Shown here piece after piece: positions 15,864 through 24,825 of a DNA stretch of 64,000 nt. Position numbers and translations under genes: made by a program. Under the pieces are notes generated by a model, which was given only the letters and a program-made list of their open reading frames with translations, was not told the DNA's origin and searched no databases. The DNA is from Microbacterium sp. VKM Ac-2870. Lineage in GTDB: Bacteria > Actinomycetota > Actinomycetes > Actinomycetales > Microbacteriaceae. The DNA is taken from the NCBI RefSeq assembly GCF_015350795.1, contig NZ_JADKSH010000004.1:1-64000 (forward strand), given 5' to 3'. Each line of letters opens with the position of its first letter. Within the stretch, counting starts at the first letter, position 1.

Positions 15864-18800
15864 TTGCTTGTGCTCCTGGCTGCGTTCGCGGTGATTCCGC
15901 TGACGTTGCCGTGGTTGTTCGGGCGCATCGGCCCGCGGGCATTCCTCGTGGCGGCGGTTCTGCCGATCATCGGTTTCGTGCAGGCGCTGCTACACACCCC
16001 GGAAGTCATCGACGGTCAGACAGCCACCGAATCGGTGCCGTGGATCCCCCAGTTGGGCATCGATATCTCGATGCGCATGGACACGCTGGGCTGGGTGCTG
16101 ACGCTCATCGTCACGGGTGTCGGCGCGCTCGTTCTCATCTACTGCCGCTGGTACTTCGACGGGAAGAAAGAAGGCGTCGGGCTCTTCGCCGCGGTGCTCT
16201 TGGGCTTCGCCGGCGCGATGTACGGGCTGGTGCTCACCGACGACATCATCGTGTTGGTGATGCTGTGGGAGATCACCAGCATCCTCTCCTACCTCCTGAT
16301 CGGCTTCTACCACGCACGCGGCGCGAGCCGCCGCTCCGCACTCCAGGCGCTGTTGGTCACCACGCTCGGCGGACTGGTCATGTTCGTCGGCGCCGTCATG
16401 ATGTCGGTGCTGTACGGCACGAACAGCCTCAGCGCCATCGTCGGCGGCACGGCCCCGCTGCAGCCCGGAAGCGAAGGCCTGCTCAACGTCGCGATCGTGC
16501 TGCTGCTGGTCGGTGCGCTCAGCAAGTCGGCCATCTTCCCGTTCCATTTCTGGCTGCCGGGAGCGATGGCCGCGCCCACGCCGGTCAGCGCGTACCTCCA
16601 CGCCGCGGCCATGGTCAAAGCCGGCATCTATCTCATCGCCCGGCTGGCGCCCGCCTTCGCGCACAGCGAGTTCTGGCGTCCGATCGTCATCAGCCTCGGG
16701 CTGTTCACGATGCTGCTCGGTGGACTGCAAGCGCTGCGCGAATCCGACCTGAAACGCATCCTCGCCTTCGGCACCGTGAGCCAGCTCGGCATGCTCACCG
16801 TCGTGCTCGGCTACGGGGAGCGCAACTCGGCCCTCGCGGGGTTGGCGCTGCTGATCGGCCATGCCCTGTTCAAGTCGTCGCTGTTCCTCGTGGTGGGCGT
16901 GATCGACCGGCAGCTCTCCACGCGCGACATCGGCGAACTCTCCGGCGTCGGTCGCCAGGCGCCCACGCTCGCCGTCTTCTCGATCATCGCCATCGCATCG
17001 ATGGTCGGGTTTGCGCCGACCGTCGGCTTCGTCGCCAAAGAAGCGGTGCTGACATCGCTGCTCGAGGGCGGGACGCGCCCGGACGCCCTGATTCCGCTGA
17101 TCGGCATCGTGCTCGGCTCGGTGCTCACCACGGCGTATGGACTGCGCTTCATCTGGGGTGCCTTCTGGACCAAGAAGGATGCCGCAGGTCACGCACTGCC
17201 GGTCACGGCGTGGCCCGACCCGCCGCTGGGCTTCCTCGCCGCCCCCATCCTGCTGTCGGGACTGTCGGTGGTCGCCGGCTTCGCCGCCCCGCTGCTCGAC
17301 GTCGCGTTCTCGGGCTACGCCGACACGCTGCCGATAGCCGCCGGTGAGGCCGGTCATCCGTACCACCTCGCGCTCTGGCACGGGTGGGAGCCGGCGCTGT
17401 TCCTGTCGCTCGGGAGCATCGCACTCGGAGCCGTGTTGTTCTGGTTCGCGCGGCGCACCGGACGGGTACCCCGCCGTATCCTGCCCTTCACCGCGGCCGA
17501 CGTCTACAACGCGACCCTGCGCGTCATCGCCCGGGTCGCGGTGTGGACGACGACATTCACGCAGCGGGGTTCGCTGCCGGTCTACGTCGGCACGATCTTC
17601 GTCGTCTTCGTCGCCGCCGAAGGCACCGCCCTGCTTGCCAGCCCGACGTGGCAGATCTCGCTCGATCTCTGGCAGACGCCGATGCAGGTCGTGGTCGCAC
17701 CGATCATGATCGTCGCGGGCATCTTCGCGGTGCGGGCGCGCAAACGCTACACGGGCGTCGTGCTGGTGTCGGCCACCGGCCTCGGGATGATCGCGCTGTT
17801 CGCCACCAGCGGCGCGCCCGACCTCGCCCTCACGCAGATCCTCGTCGAGACCGTCACGCTCATCGCGTTCGCGCTGGTGCTGCGCCGCATTCCCGCTCGC
17901 CTCGGCGAGCACAACGCGTCGGTGCGCCCCCTGCTGCGGGCGGTTCTCGCCATCGCCGTGGGGGCGACTATGGCGATGGTCGCCATGGTGGCCACCGGTG
18001 CGCGTGTGGCCCCGCCGATCTCCGACCGCTTCCCAGACCTGGCGTACGAGCTCGGCCACGGCAAGAACGTGGTCAACGTCGCGCTCGTCGATCTGCGCGG
18101 GTGGGATACCATGGGCGAGCTCTCGGTACTCATCCTCGCCGCGACCGGCGTGGCCTCCCTCGTCTTCGTGACGCATCGCTCCGACCTCATCTCGCGCACG
18201 ATCTCGGCGCTGCCGACGGGGGTCACGCGCACGCGCCGGCCGCTCATCGAGACCGATGAAGGCCCGCGCCCGCGGGCGAGCTCGCCCGGCAGCACGCGCC
18301 AGACGTGGCTGGTCGGGGGGCAGAAGGTGCGCCCCGAGAACCGCTCGATCATGCTCGAGGTGATCGTGCGCATCCTCTTCCACACGATCATCGTCGTCTC
18401 GATCTACCTGCTCTTCGCGGGCCACAACCTTCCCGGCGGTGGGTTCGCCGGCGGCCTCGTGGCCGGCATGGCACTGGTCATGCGCTATATCGCCGGTGGC
18501 AGGTACGAGTTGGGTGCCGCCGCCCCGACGGATGCCGGGCGCTTGCTCGGAGCCGGAATGACCCTCGCGGTGGCCTGCGCCATCGTGCCCCTGCTGTTCG
18601 GGTTGCCGCCGTTGACCAGCTGGTTCTGGGAAGCGGAGATCCCCGTGATCGGCCACCTCGAGTTCGTCACGTCCACACTCTTCGACATCGGCGTCTACCT
18701 CGTCGTCATCGGGCTCGTGCTCGACGTGCTGCGCTCGCTCGGCGGCGAGGTCGACCGCCAGACCCAGGAGCTGCGCGACCGGGGGGTGATCGTCTCGTGA
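15864..18800 (+). CDS. mrpA: Mrp Na+/H+ antiporter subunit A, fused to subunit B
   Basis: 978-residue polytopic membrane protein, the largest subunit of the multi-subunit Na+(or K+)/H+ antiporter related to complex I NuoL. The NuoL-like core has the lysine/glutamate proton-path helices (MLWEITSILSYLLIGF, HAAAMVKAGIYLIAR, GHALFKSSLFLVVG). The last about 150 residues (VIVRILFHTIIVVSIYLLFAGHNLPGGGFAGGLVAGMALV) are an MrpB domain, so A and B are fused and no separate mrpB exists, as is common in actinobacteria. The start is TTG with AGGAGG seven bases upstream. Ends in GTGA overlap with mrpC. Confidence 0.95.
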   Translation: MLVLLAAFAVIPLTLPWLFGRIGPRAFLVAAVLPIIGFVQALLHTPEVIDGQTATESVPWIPQLGIDISMRMDTLGWVLTLIVTGVGALVLIYCRWYFDGKKEGVGLFAAVLLGFAGAMYGLVLTDDIIVLVMLWEITSILSYLLIGFYHARGASRRSALQALLVTTLGGLVMFVGAVMMSVLYGTNSLSAIVGGTAPLQPGSEGLLNVAIVLLLVGALSKSAIFPFHFWLPGAMAAPTPVSAYLHAAAMVKAGIYLIARLAPAFAHSEFWRPIVISLGLFTMLLGGLQALRESDLKRILAFGTVSQLGMLTVVLGYGERNSALAGLALLIGHALFKSSLFLVVGVIDRQLSTRDIGELSGVGRQAPTLAVFSIIAIASMVGFAPTVGFVAKEAVLTSLLEGGTRPDALIPLIGIVLGSVLTTAYGLRFIWGAFWTKKDAAGHALPVTAWPDPPLGFLAAPILLSGLSVVAGFAAPLLDVAFSGYADTLPIAAGEAGHPYHLALWHGWEPALFLSLGSIALGAVLFWFARRTGRVPRRILPFTAADVYNATLRVIARVAVWTTTFTQRGSLPVYVGTIFVVFVAAEGTALLASPTWQISLDLWQTPMQVVVAPIMIVAGIFAVRARKRYTGVVLVSATGLGMIALFATSGAPDLALTQILVETVTLIAFALVLRRIPARLGEHNASVRPLLRAVLAIAVGATMAMVAMVATGARVAPPISDRFPDLAYELGHGKNVVNVALVDLRGWDTMGELSVLILAATGVASLVFVTHRSDLISRTISALPTGVTRTRRPLIETDEGPRPRASSPGSTRQTWLVGGQKVRPENRSIMLEVIVRILFHTIIVVSIYLLFAGHNLPGGGFAGGLVAGMALVMRYIAGGRYELGAAAPTDAGRLLGAGMTLAVACAIVPLLFGLPPLTSWFWEAEIPVIGHLEFVTSTLFDIGVYLVVIGLVLDVLRSLGGEVDRQTQELRDRGVIVS

Positions 18801-19348
18801 CCGTCTCGGCCGTGCTGGTGATCATCATGGGCGCCCTCTTCGCCTGCGGTGTCTACGCGATGCTCGAGCGCAGCCTCACGCGGGTGCTGATCGGCTTCCT
18901 GCTGCTCGGCAACGCCACCAACCTCTTCCTGCTGATCGTGATGGGCCGCCCCGGCATCGCCGCCTTCTTCGGCGCCGGCGATGTCGATCAGATGAGCGAT
19001 CCGCTACCGCAGGCGCTCACCCTCACCGCGATCGTGATCACCTTCGCCGTCTCGGCGTTCTTGCTGGCTCTCATCTACCGTTCGTGGCAGCTCGGCCAGG
19101 CAGACACCGTGCTCGACGACGAAGAGGACATCGCCGTCCGCGACCGCGGCACGGTCGAAGAGGACGAGATGGACGACGAGACCTCCATCGAAGACCAGGA
19201 CGACATCGTCACCACCGATTTCGTCGGCACCGACACCGCCCCGATCACGGTGCTGCACCACCGCGACCTCGACGGCATCCGCGACGACGCTCCGGTCGAT
19301 CGGCCCCGCGCCGACGGCCGCGACCACCCGGGGGGAGAGCCGCGATGA
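18797..19348 (+). CDS. mrpC: Mrp antiporter subunit C with acidic tail
   Basis: 183 residues. The first about 110 are a NuoK-like three-helix protein (LVIIMGALFACGVYAMLER, VLIGFLLLGNATNLFLL, LTLTAIVITFAVSAFLLALIYR), the usual size of MrpC. The remaining about 70 residues are a strongly acidic, low-complexity extension (EEDIAVRDRG, EEDEMDDETSIEDQDD) expected in the cytoplasm; it is longer than in well-studied MrpC proteins. GTG start overlaps the mrpA stop; end overlaps mrpD by ATGA. Confidence 0.92.
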   Translation: MTVSAVLVIIMGALFACGVYAMLERSLTRVLIGFLLLGNATNLFLLIVMGRPGIAAFFGAGDVDQMSDPLPQALTLTAIVITFAVSAFLLALIYRSWQLGQADTVLDDEEDIAVRDRGTVEEDEMDDETSIEDQDDIVTTDFVGTDTAPITVLHHRDLDGIRDDAPVDRPRADGRDHPGGEPR

Positions 19349-20910
19349 ACGCGCTGGTGCCCCTTCTCGTGGCGCTGCCCCTGCTGGGGGCCGGCATCGC
19401 GCTGGTGTTCGGCCGTCAGCGGCGCGTGCAGGTCGGTGTGTCGGTCGTCACCCTCACGCTCGTCCTCGCGATCGCCGCCGTCCTGCTGTACGCCGTCGAT
19501 TCGTCCGGGCAGGCGATCGCCGTCTCGGTGGGCGGGTGGCCGATCCCCTTCGGCATCGTCCTGTACGTCGATCGGCTGGCCGCGCTGCTGGTCGTCATCT
19601 CCAGCATCGTGCTGCTCGCGGTCTTGCTGTTCTCGGTGGGCCAGGGCGCCGCCGACGGCGACGACGACACTCCGGTCACGATCTTCCACCCGTCGTATCT
19701 CATCCTTTCGGCGGGCATCTTCAACGCGTTCATCGCGGGCGACCTGTTCAACCTGTACGTCGGGTTCGAGATCCTGCTCGTGGCATCGTACGTGCTGATC
19801 ACCCTCGGCTCGACCGAGTCGCGCATCCGCGCCGGCACGGTCTACATCGTGGTGTCGCTCGTGTCGTCGATCCTGTTCCTCGCGGCGATCGCGGCGATCT
19901 ACGGAGCCCTCGGCACCGTCAACATCGCCCAGCTCGCCGAACGGATGACCGAGCTACCCGCGTCGACCCAGCTCGTCCTGCACCTCATGCTGCTGCTGGC
20001 CTTCAGTATCAAAGCGGCCGTCTTCCCGCTGTCGTTCTGGCTGCCCGACTCCTACCCGACCGCGCCGGCTCCGGTCACCGCGGTCTTCGCCGGCCTGCTG
20101 ACCAAAGTCGGCGTCTACGCGATGATTCGCACCGAGACGCAGATCTTCCGCGACAACGACGTCAATACGCTGCTGCTGATCGTTGCGCTCGCCACGATGA
20201 TCGTCGGTGTGCTCGGCGCTCTGGCGCAGGCCGAGCTCAAACGCATCCTGTCGTTCACCCTGGTCAGCCATGTCGGATATCTCGTCTTCGGACTGGCCAT
20301 CGCCACGCCGCTCGCCCTCGGCGCGACGATCTACTACATGGTGCACCACATCATCGTGCAGACCACGTTGTTCCTCGCGGTGGGGCTCATCGAACGCCGC
20401 GCGGGCTCGACCTCGATCCTCAAGGTGAAGGGGTTGATGAGGGCGGCTCCCGTGATCGCCGTGCTCTTCTTCATCCCCGCCATCAACCTCGGTGGACTGC
20501 CGCCGTTCTCGGGATTCATCGGCAAGCTGGCGCTGTTCAACGCCGCGGCCGAGGTCGGCACCCCGCTGATGTACGCGCTCATCATCGGCGGCATCGTCAC
20601 GTCGCTGCTGACGCTCTACACATTGATGCGCGCCTGGAACCTCGCGTTCTGGCGCGAAGACGACGACCACACCGAGGAAACGGGTGTCGTCGACCGCATC
20701 TCCTACCTCGGTGACGCGCCGGCCGCCGACGATGCCGGCGCGCGCCGGGTCATCCCGCGCATCATGACCGCCACGACGGCGGGTATGGTCGCGGTGACAG
20801 TGGCGCTCACCGTCTTCGCGGGGCCGCTGTACACGCTGTGCGCGAGCATCGGCGATGCGCTTCTCACGCCGGTGACCCTCGTTCAGCTCGACGAGGGAGG
20901 TGGATCGTGA
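19345..20910 (+). CDS. mrpD: Mrp antiporter subunit D
   Basis: 521-residue NuoN/NuoM-like subunit that, with MrpA, forms the proton-translocating half of the complex. Key helices GDLFNLYVGFEILLVASYVLI, LLLAFSIKAAVFPLSFWLPDSYPTAPAP (with the conserved Lys), VFAGLLTKVGVYAM and FTLVSHVGYLVFG are intact. GGGGGAG before the ATG is a strong ribosome site within mrpC. Followed by mrpE through a GTGA overlap. Confidence 0.95.
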   Translation: MNALVPLLVALPLLGAGIALVFGRQRRVQVGVSVVTLTLVLAIAAVLLYAVDSSGQAIAVSVGGWPIPFGIVLYVDRLAALLVVISSIVLLAVLLFSVGQGAADGDDDTPVTIFHPSYLILSAGIFNAFIAGDLFNLYVGFEILLVASYVLITLGSTESRIRAGTVYIVVSLVSSILFLAAIAAIYGALGTVNIAQLAERMTELPASTQLVLHLMLLLAFSIKAAVFPLSFWLPDSYPTAPAPVTAVFAGLLTKVGVYAMIRTETQIFRDNDVNTLLLIVALATMIVGVLGALAQAELKRILSFTLVSHVGYLVFGLAIATPLALGATIYYMVHHIIVQTTLFLAVGLIERRAGSTSILKVKGLMRAAPVIAVLFFIPAINLGGLPPFSGFIGKLALFNAAAEVGTPLMYALIIGGIVTSLLTLYTLMRAWNLAFWREDDDHTEETGVVDRISYLGDAPAADDAGARRVIPRIMTATTAGMVAVTVALTVFAGPLYTLCASIGDALLTPVTLVQLDEGGGS

Positions 20911-21488
20911 GTCCGACCACCTCTGTGGCCTCTGCGATCTGGCGCCAGTTGCCGTTCTTCGTGTGGCTAATCGCCCTGTGGATGCTGCTCTGGGGGCAGT
21001 TCACGGTGCTCGCGGCACTGACCGGACTGATCGTCGCCCTGTTCGTGACCCGCATCTTCCGGCTTCCGGCGGTCGAGCTGTCGGGGCGGGTGAACCTCTG
21101 GTACGGCGTCGTGTTCGTCGTGATGTTCTTCCTCGCGCTCATCCGCGGCTCGCTGCTCGTGGCATGGCAGACGCTCGACCCGCGGCGCTACCCCGGCACC
21201 GCGGTGATCGCGGTGCCGCTGCGCACCGACGACGATCTGATCATGGCGCACGTCGGGGTGACCGCCTCGCTGATCCCCGGATCTCTCATCGTCGACGTCG
21301 ACCGTGACCGCCGCATCCTGTATCTGCACGTGCTCGGGGTCTCGTCCGACCGCGACGTCGAGAACCAACGTCGTGCCGTGCAGGGGTGGGAGTCGCGGAT
21401 CGTCAGAGCGGTCGGCTCTCCCGCGCAGCTGGAGGCCATTCGCACCGCCGGCGCGCAGACGCCGCGCGAGGGGGGTGCGGCCGTATGA
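20907..21488 (+). CDS. mrpE: Mrp antiporter subunit E
   Basis: 193-residue small membrane subunit. The N-terminal helices (FFVWLIALWMLLWGQF, VLAALTGLIVALFVTRIF) and the cytoplasmic MrpE signature LDPRRYPGTAVIAVPLR, LIMAHVGVTASLIPGSLIVDVD, LYLHVLGV are clear. GTG start in the stop of mrpD; GAGGGAGG upstream. Confidence 0.95.
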   Translation: MSPTTSVASAIWRQLPFFVWLIALWMLLWGQFTVLAALTGLIVALFVTRIFRLPAVELSGRVNLWYGVVFVVMFFLALIRGSLLVAWQTLDPRRYPGTAVIAVPLRTDDDLIMAHVGVTASLIPGSLIVDVDRDRRILYLHVLGVSSDRDVENQRRAVQGWESRIVRAVGSPAQLEAIRTAGAQTPREGGAAV

Positions 21489-21754
21489 GCGTCCTGATCG
21501 TCGCCGTCTACGTCGTCTTCGCCGTCGCCGGTCTGCTCACCCTCTGGCGCATCATCGTCGGCCCCTCGATCCTCGACCGCGCGGTGGCATCCGACGTACT
21601 GCTCACGTTGGTGATGTGCGCGTTGGGCGCAGACATGGTCATCAATCACCACACTCGATCGCTTCCGGCACTGCTGATCATCGCCGCGGTCGGAGTGTTC
21701 GGATCGATCGCCGTGGCTCGCTTCGTGGCGCGAAGGGACAACACCAACCGATGA
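21485..21754 (+). CDS. mrpF: Mrp antiporter subunit F
   Basis: 89 residues, three predicted helices: VLIVAVYVVFAVAGLLTLWRIIVGPSILDRAVA, DVLLTLVMCALGADMVI and LLIIAAVGVFGSIAVARFV. The RIIVGPSILDRAVASD stretch is the MrpF signature. Overlaps both neighbours by ATGA. Confidence 0.95.
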   Translation: MSVLIVAVYVVFAVAGLLTLWRIIVGPSILDRAVASDVLLTLVMCALGADMVINHHTRSLPALLIIAAVGVFGSIAVARFVARRDNTNR

Positions 21755-22107
21755 ACGAGATCTTCGACATCGCCGCCCTCGTGCTTGTGCTTATCGGCGG
21801 GCTGCTCTGCGTGACCGCCGCGATCGGGTTGCTGCGCTTCCACGACGTACCCACCCGCCTGCACGCAGCCACGAAGCCGCAGGTGCTGGGCCTGATCCTC
21901 ATCTGCGTGGCCATCGCCCTGTCGCTTCGATCGTGGCCGGTGCTCGCCTTCCTGGTGCCGATCGTCATGATGCAGCTGGCGACCGCGCCGCTGTCGGCGC
22001 ACATGGTGGGCAGGCAGGCCTACCGCAACGGCACGATCGACGAGCGGTCGCTCTACGTCGACGAACTCGCCGCAGCGCGGCAGACCCCTCCGGCCGCCGG
22101 CGGCTGA
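21751..22107 (+). CDS. mrpG: Mrp antiporter subunit G
   Basis: 118 residues, last gene of the operon. Three helices with the MrpG signature LLCVTAAIGLLRFHDVPTRLHAATK, then VLGLILICVAIAL and LVPIVMMQLATAPLSAHMVGRQAYRNG. Completes the full A/B-C-D-E-F-G set needed for Na+/H+ exchange, used for alkaline and salt tolerance. Confidence 0.95.
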   Translation: MNEIFDIAALVLVLIGGLLCVTAAIGLLRFHDVPTRLHAATKPQVLGLILICVAIALSLRSWPVLAFLVPIVMMQLATAPLSAHMVGRQAYRNGTIDERSLYVDELAAARQTPPAAGG

Positions 22108-22275
22108 CAGGCCCTGTCACCGCTTCCTCCCCAGGCGGGATCTGCGGAGCGACCGGGGTTGTTTCTGTGGACAACCGACCGGCGTCCCACGGTGCGACGG
22201 AGACTGTTGTTGCCGGGTGAGCCGGGCGCGGAGCTGGGGGGTATCCGCCCCGGCCCCGGCGCTCTCTGGATGCCG

Positions 22276-23721
22276 CTAGGGCGCCAATGACGGGGTGCGG
22301 TCGATGCCGAACTCGTGGCGCAGGAGGCTCCGCGCCGCGAACCATCCGGACTGTCCATGCACACCGGGTCCGGGGACGGTCGACGCTCCGCACAGGTACA
22401 CCCCCGGCATCGGGGTCCGCCACGGGTCGGTGCTCAACACCGGCCGTGCCAGCAGCTGACGCAGCGTCGGCGTTCCCGCGGCGATGTCGCCGCCGATGTA
22501 GTTGGGGTTCTCGTCGGCGAGTTCGGCGGCCGTCGAGCTGTGCGAAGCGATGATCAGATCGCGAAAGCCCGGCGCGACGTTCTCGATCGCCTGTGTCACC
22601 GCCTCGGTCTGATCGACGGTCGAGCCGGTGGGTACGTGCGTGTACGCCCAGAGCGCGTGCTGACCCACGGGGGCTCGCGACGGGTCGAAGACGGACGGCT
22701 GTGAGACGAGGACGTAGGGGGATGCCGCGTGTCGGCCCGCCAACACCTCGCGCTCGCCCGCGGCGATCTGCGCGCGGGTGCCGCCGATGTGGATCGTGCC
22801 GGCCTCGGCGATGCGCTCATCGGCCCACGGCACCGGACCCGACAGCGCGAACTGCACCTTCGCTGCGCCGCTGCCGTAGTGGAAGGCCTCCAGCCGCCGC
22901 CGGTAGCGGGGCGGCATCCGATCGCCGGCGAGCCGCACGAGTGCGCGGGGTGTCACGTCGAGCACCACGGCACGGGCGGTCACCTCGTCGAGCGCGCGCA
23001 CCTCGTGGTCGGTGATGATCTCACCGCCGTGCGCGCGGAGGTCATCGGCCATCGCGTCTGAGATGGCTTGCGAGCCGCCCAGTGGGATGGGCCACCCGGC
23101 GGCGTGCGCGTGCGTCTGCAGGGCAAGACCGGCGGCGGCGCCGACGAGGCTGGGCTGGGGGGCGATCGCATGTGCGGCGACACCGGTGATCATCGCGGGG
23201 GCGACCGCGTCGGAGAAGCCCGCGTCCCACCACCGACTGCCCTGCTGCAGCGCGCGCAGCCCGAAACGCGCGGTCACGATCGGATGCGGCGGCACGCGCA
23301 GCAGCGACGATCCGGTCATGCGCGCGACTTCGCGCGCATGCGCCGCGAGCGGTGCCAGCAGGCGACGATAGGCGTCGCCGTCGCGCCCGAGCTCGGCGGC
23401 CGTGCGCTCGAGGTCGCGGTACGCGATGCCCGATCCACCGTCGGCGCGGCTGAGTGGGTGAGCGAAGGAGATGTCCGGAATGACGAAGTCGACGCGGCGT
23501 TCGAGACCGAACGCGCGGAAGAACGGCGACGCGAGCGCGAGCGGATGCACCGCCGAGCACGTGTCGTGCAGGAATCCGGGCGCGACGACTTCCGCCGTGC
23601 GGGCCCCGCCGCCGAGCTGCCCCATGCGCTCGAACACGCGGACCGACAACCCGGCGCGCGCGAGCGTCACGGCCGCGGCGAGCCCGTTCGGGCCAGATCC
23701 GACGATCGCGACGTCCGTCAT
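22276..23721 (-). CDS. FAD-dependent oxidoreductase of the phytoene-desaturase type
   Basis: 481 residues. N-terminal dinucleotide fold VAIVGSGPNGLAAAVTLARAG with GGGARTAE following, and the C-terminal FAD contact YLCGASTVPGPGVHGQSGWFAAR, as in CrtI/RetSat-like NAD(P)/FAD-dependent oxidoreductases. Other motifs (HPLALASPFFRAFGLE, IPLGGSQAISDAMADDL) match the large actinobacterial group that accompanies SRPBCC proteins. The function is unlikely to be carotenoid synthesis, as no crt genes are nearby. ATG overlaps the stop of the SRPBCC gene (ATGA). Confidence 0.85.
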   Translation of the reverse strand: MTDVAIVGSGPNGLAAAVTLARAGLSVRVFERMGQLGGGARTAEVVAPGFLHDTCSAVHPLALASPFFRAFGLERRVDFVIPDISFAHPLSRADGGSGIAYRDLERTAAELGRDGDAYRRLLAPLAAHAREVARMTGSSLLRVPPHPIVTARFGLRALQQGSRWWDAGFSDAVAPAMITGVAAHAIAPQPSLVGAAAGLALQTHAHAAGWPIPLGGSQAISDAMADDLRAHGGEIITDHEVRALDEVTARAVVLDVTPRALVRLAGDRMPPRYRRRLEAFHYGSGAAKVQFALSGPVPWADERIAEAGTIHIGGTRAQIAAGEREVLAGRHAASPYVLVSQPSVFDPSRAPVGQHALWAYTHVPTGSTVDQTEAVTQAIENVAPGFRDLIIASHSSTAAELADENPNYIGGDIAAGTPTLRQLLARPVLSTDPWRTPMPGVYLCGASTVPGPGVHGQSGWFAARSLLRHEFGIDRTPSLAP

Positions 23722-24308
23722 GCCTCTCCCGTCGACGCGGCTGCGGCATTCGCTTCCGTCGCCTCGGCGCCGTCTGCGATGGCATCCGCACCGGGCGTGC
23801 CCTCGGCGGGAGTGGGAACGCCCGGTCGCGAGGTCTTGTCGTCCGAGCTGCGAGACGGTGACGCCTCGCGCTCGATGCGCCGCCCCTCCGACAGGTACCT
23901 CAGGCGTCGAATTGTCTCCTCGTTGCGCAGATGCAGCAGCGGGGCCCAGAGGAAGCGAGGAAGGCGCCCCGCCGCGCCCACCGGTTCTTCGGCGAGGCGG
24001 ACGACGCATCCGTCGCCGTGTGGACGCACCTCTATGACGACGACGGCGCGGCCGAGGGGACCGGCCTTCGCGCGCAATCGCACGCGACGTGGCGGCGTCC
24101 ACTCGATGATCTGCGTGTCGTCGTCGATGAGCACCGGCCAGACGCCGAGGGAGTGGTGGATGCGAGAACCCTCGGTCGGCCAATCCGGGTCGACGGCGCG
24201 CATGCGCGAGGCGCCCACCACCCACGTCGGATACACCCATCCGTCGCCCAGGACGGCGAAGACGTCGTCGGGTGTGCAGTCGAACTGTCGGACGCTGGCG
24301 GTCGCCAT
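23718..24308 (-). CDS. SRPBCC-family protein
   Basis: 196 residues. The first about 150 form a START/Bet v 1-like lipid- or polyketide-binding fold: FDCTPDDVFAVLGDGWVYPTWVVGASRMRAVD, GSRIHHSLGVWPVLIDDDT, RVRLRAKAGPLGRAVVVIEVRP. The C-terminal 45 residues are low-complexity and Ala/Glu rich. A ribosome site GGAGA lies a few bases before the ATG. Coupled to the FAD oxidoreductase, a pair seen repeatedly in actinobacteria; the protein may present the hydrophobic substrate. Confidence 0.82.
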   Translation of the reverse strand: MATASVRQFDCTPDDVFAVLGDGWVYPTWVVGASRMRAVDPDWPTEGSRIHHSLGVWPVLIDDDTQIIEWTPPRRVRLRAKAGPLGRAVVVIEVRPHGDGCVVRLAEEPVGAAGRLPRFLWAPLLHLRNEETIRRLRYLSEGRRIEREASPSRSSDDKTSRPGVPTPAEGTPGADAIADGAEATEANAAAASTGEA

Positions 24309-24790
24309 GGGGTCTCCTCCGGTCGCTTCCGATCGTAGGCGAGCCCTCGGAGACGGCGAGGGGGTTGACCGGGGACCGGCTGCATGCCCTCGACGAGGTG
24401 GGCACCCACTGCCGCGTCGCGGAACTGCTGCGCCGCCGCAAGGGTGAACCCGGGGCACCACGATCCCCTCACCGCATTGTCTCGCCAGTCCCAGACGGTG
24501 AGACGGAGAGGACGGCTCTGTTGGCTGAGGACGGCATCGATGAGTAAGGAGCCAATTCCGAGGCCGCGCGCGCCGGGATCCACCCAGACCCGCTTGATCT
24601 CGGATGTGGCGACATCCTGCTGCAGGACAGCGATTCCCACCACCACCGACTTCAGATCTGCGACGTAGACGACGGCGTTCTCGTACGCGCGCGCGGGATC
24701 CTCGACTTCGGCTCGGTATCGCACGGGAAGGCCCGCCCCCACGTGGGCTTCGCCCACGTGCAAGACCTTCTCACTTTCGGTCTGCCTCAC
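24032..24790 (-). CDS. GNAT-family N-acetyltransferase, unusual 3' overlap
   Basis: The first about 140 residues form a GNAT domain: AENAVVYVADLKSVVVGIAVLQQD-like strand, the acetyl-CoA loop VWVDPGARGLGIGSLLIDAVL, and LRLTVWDWRDNAVR with the closing GFT. The frame then stays open with no resemblance to GNAT proteins and runs about 277 bases into the SRPBCC gene in another frame. Either the C-terminus is genuinely extended, or a base change near 24370 removed the normal stop. GTG at 24790 is preferred; an ATG at 24850 would overlap the preceding gene. Confidence 0.5.
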   Translation of the reverse strand: MRQTESEKVLHVGEAHVGAGLPVRYRAEVEDPARAYENAVVYVADLKSVVVGIAVLQQDVATSEIKRVWVDPGARGLGIGSLLIDAVLSQQSRPLRLTVWDWRDNAVRGSWCPGFTLAAAQQFRDAAVGAHLVEGMQPVPGQPPRRLRGLAYDRKRPEETPWRPPASDSSTAHPTTSSPSWATDGCIRRGWWAPRACAPSTRIGRPRVLASTTPSASGRCSSTTTRRSSSGRRHVACDCARRPVPSAAPSSS

Positions 24791-24825
24791 GTACGCCTCC
24801 ACGAGGCGACTCACGAGCGAGGTTG

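Noticed and set aside
15990..18656. Very long open frame antisense to mrpA
   Set aside because: Its product is a low-complexity Asp/Arg/Gly/His-rich string without motif, as expected opposite a GC-rich membrane-protein gene. The plus-strand frame is unambiguous.
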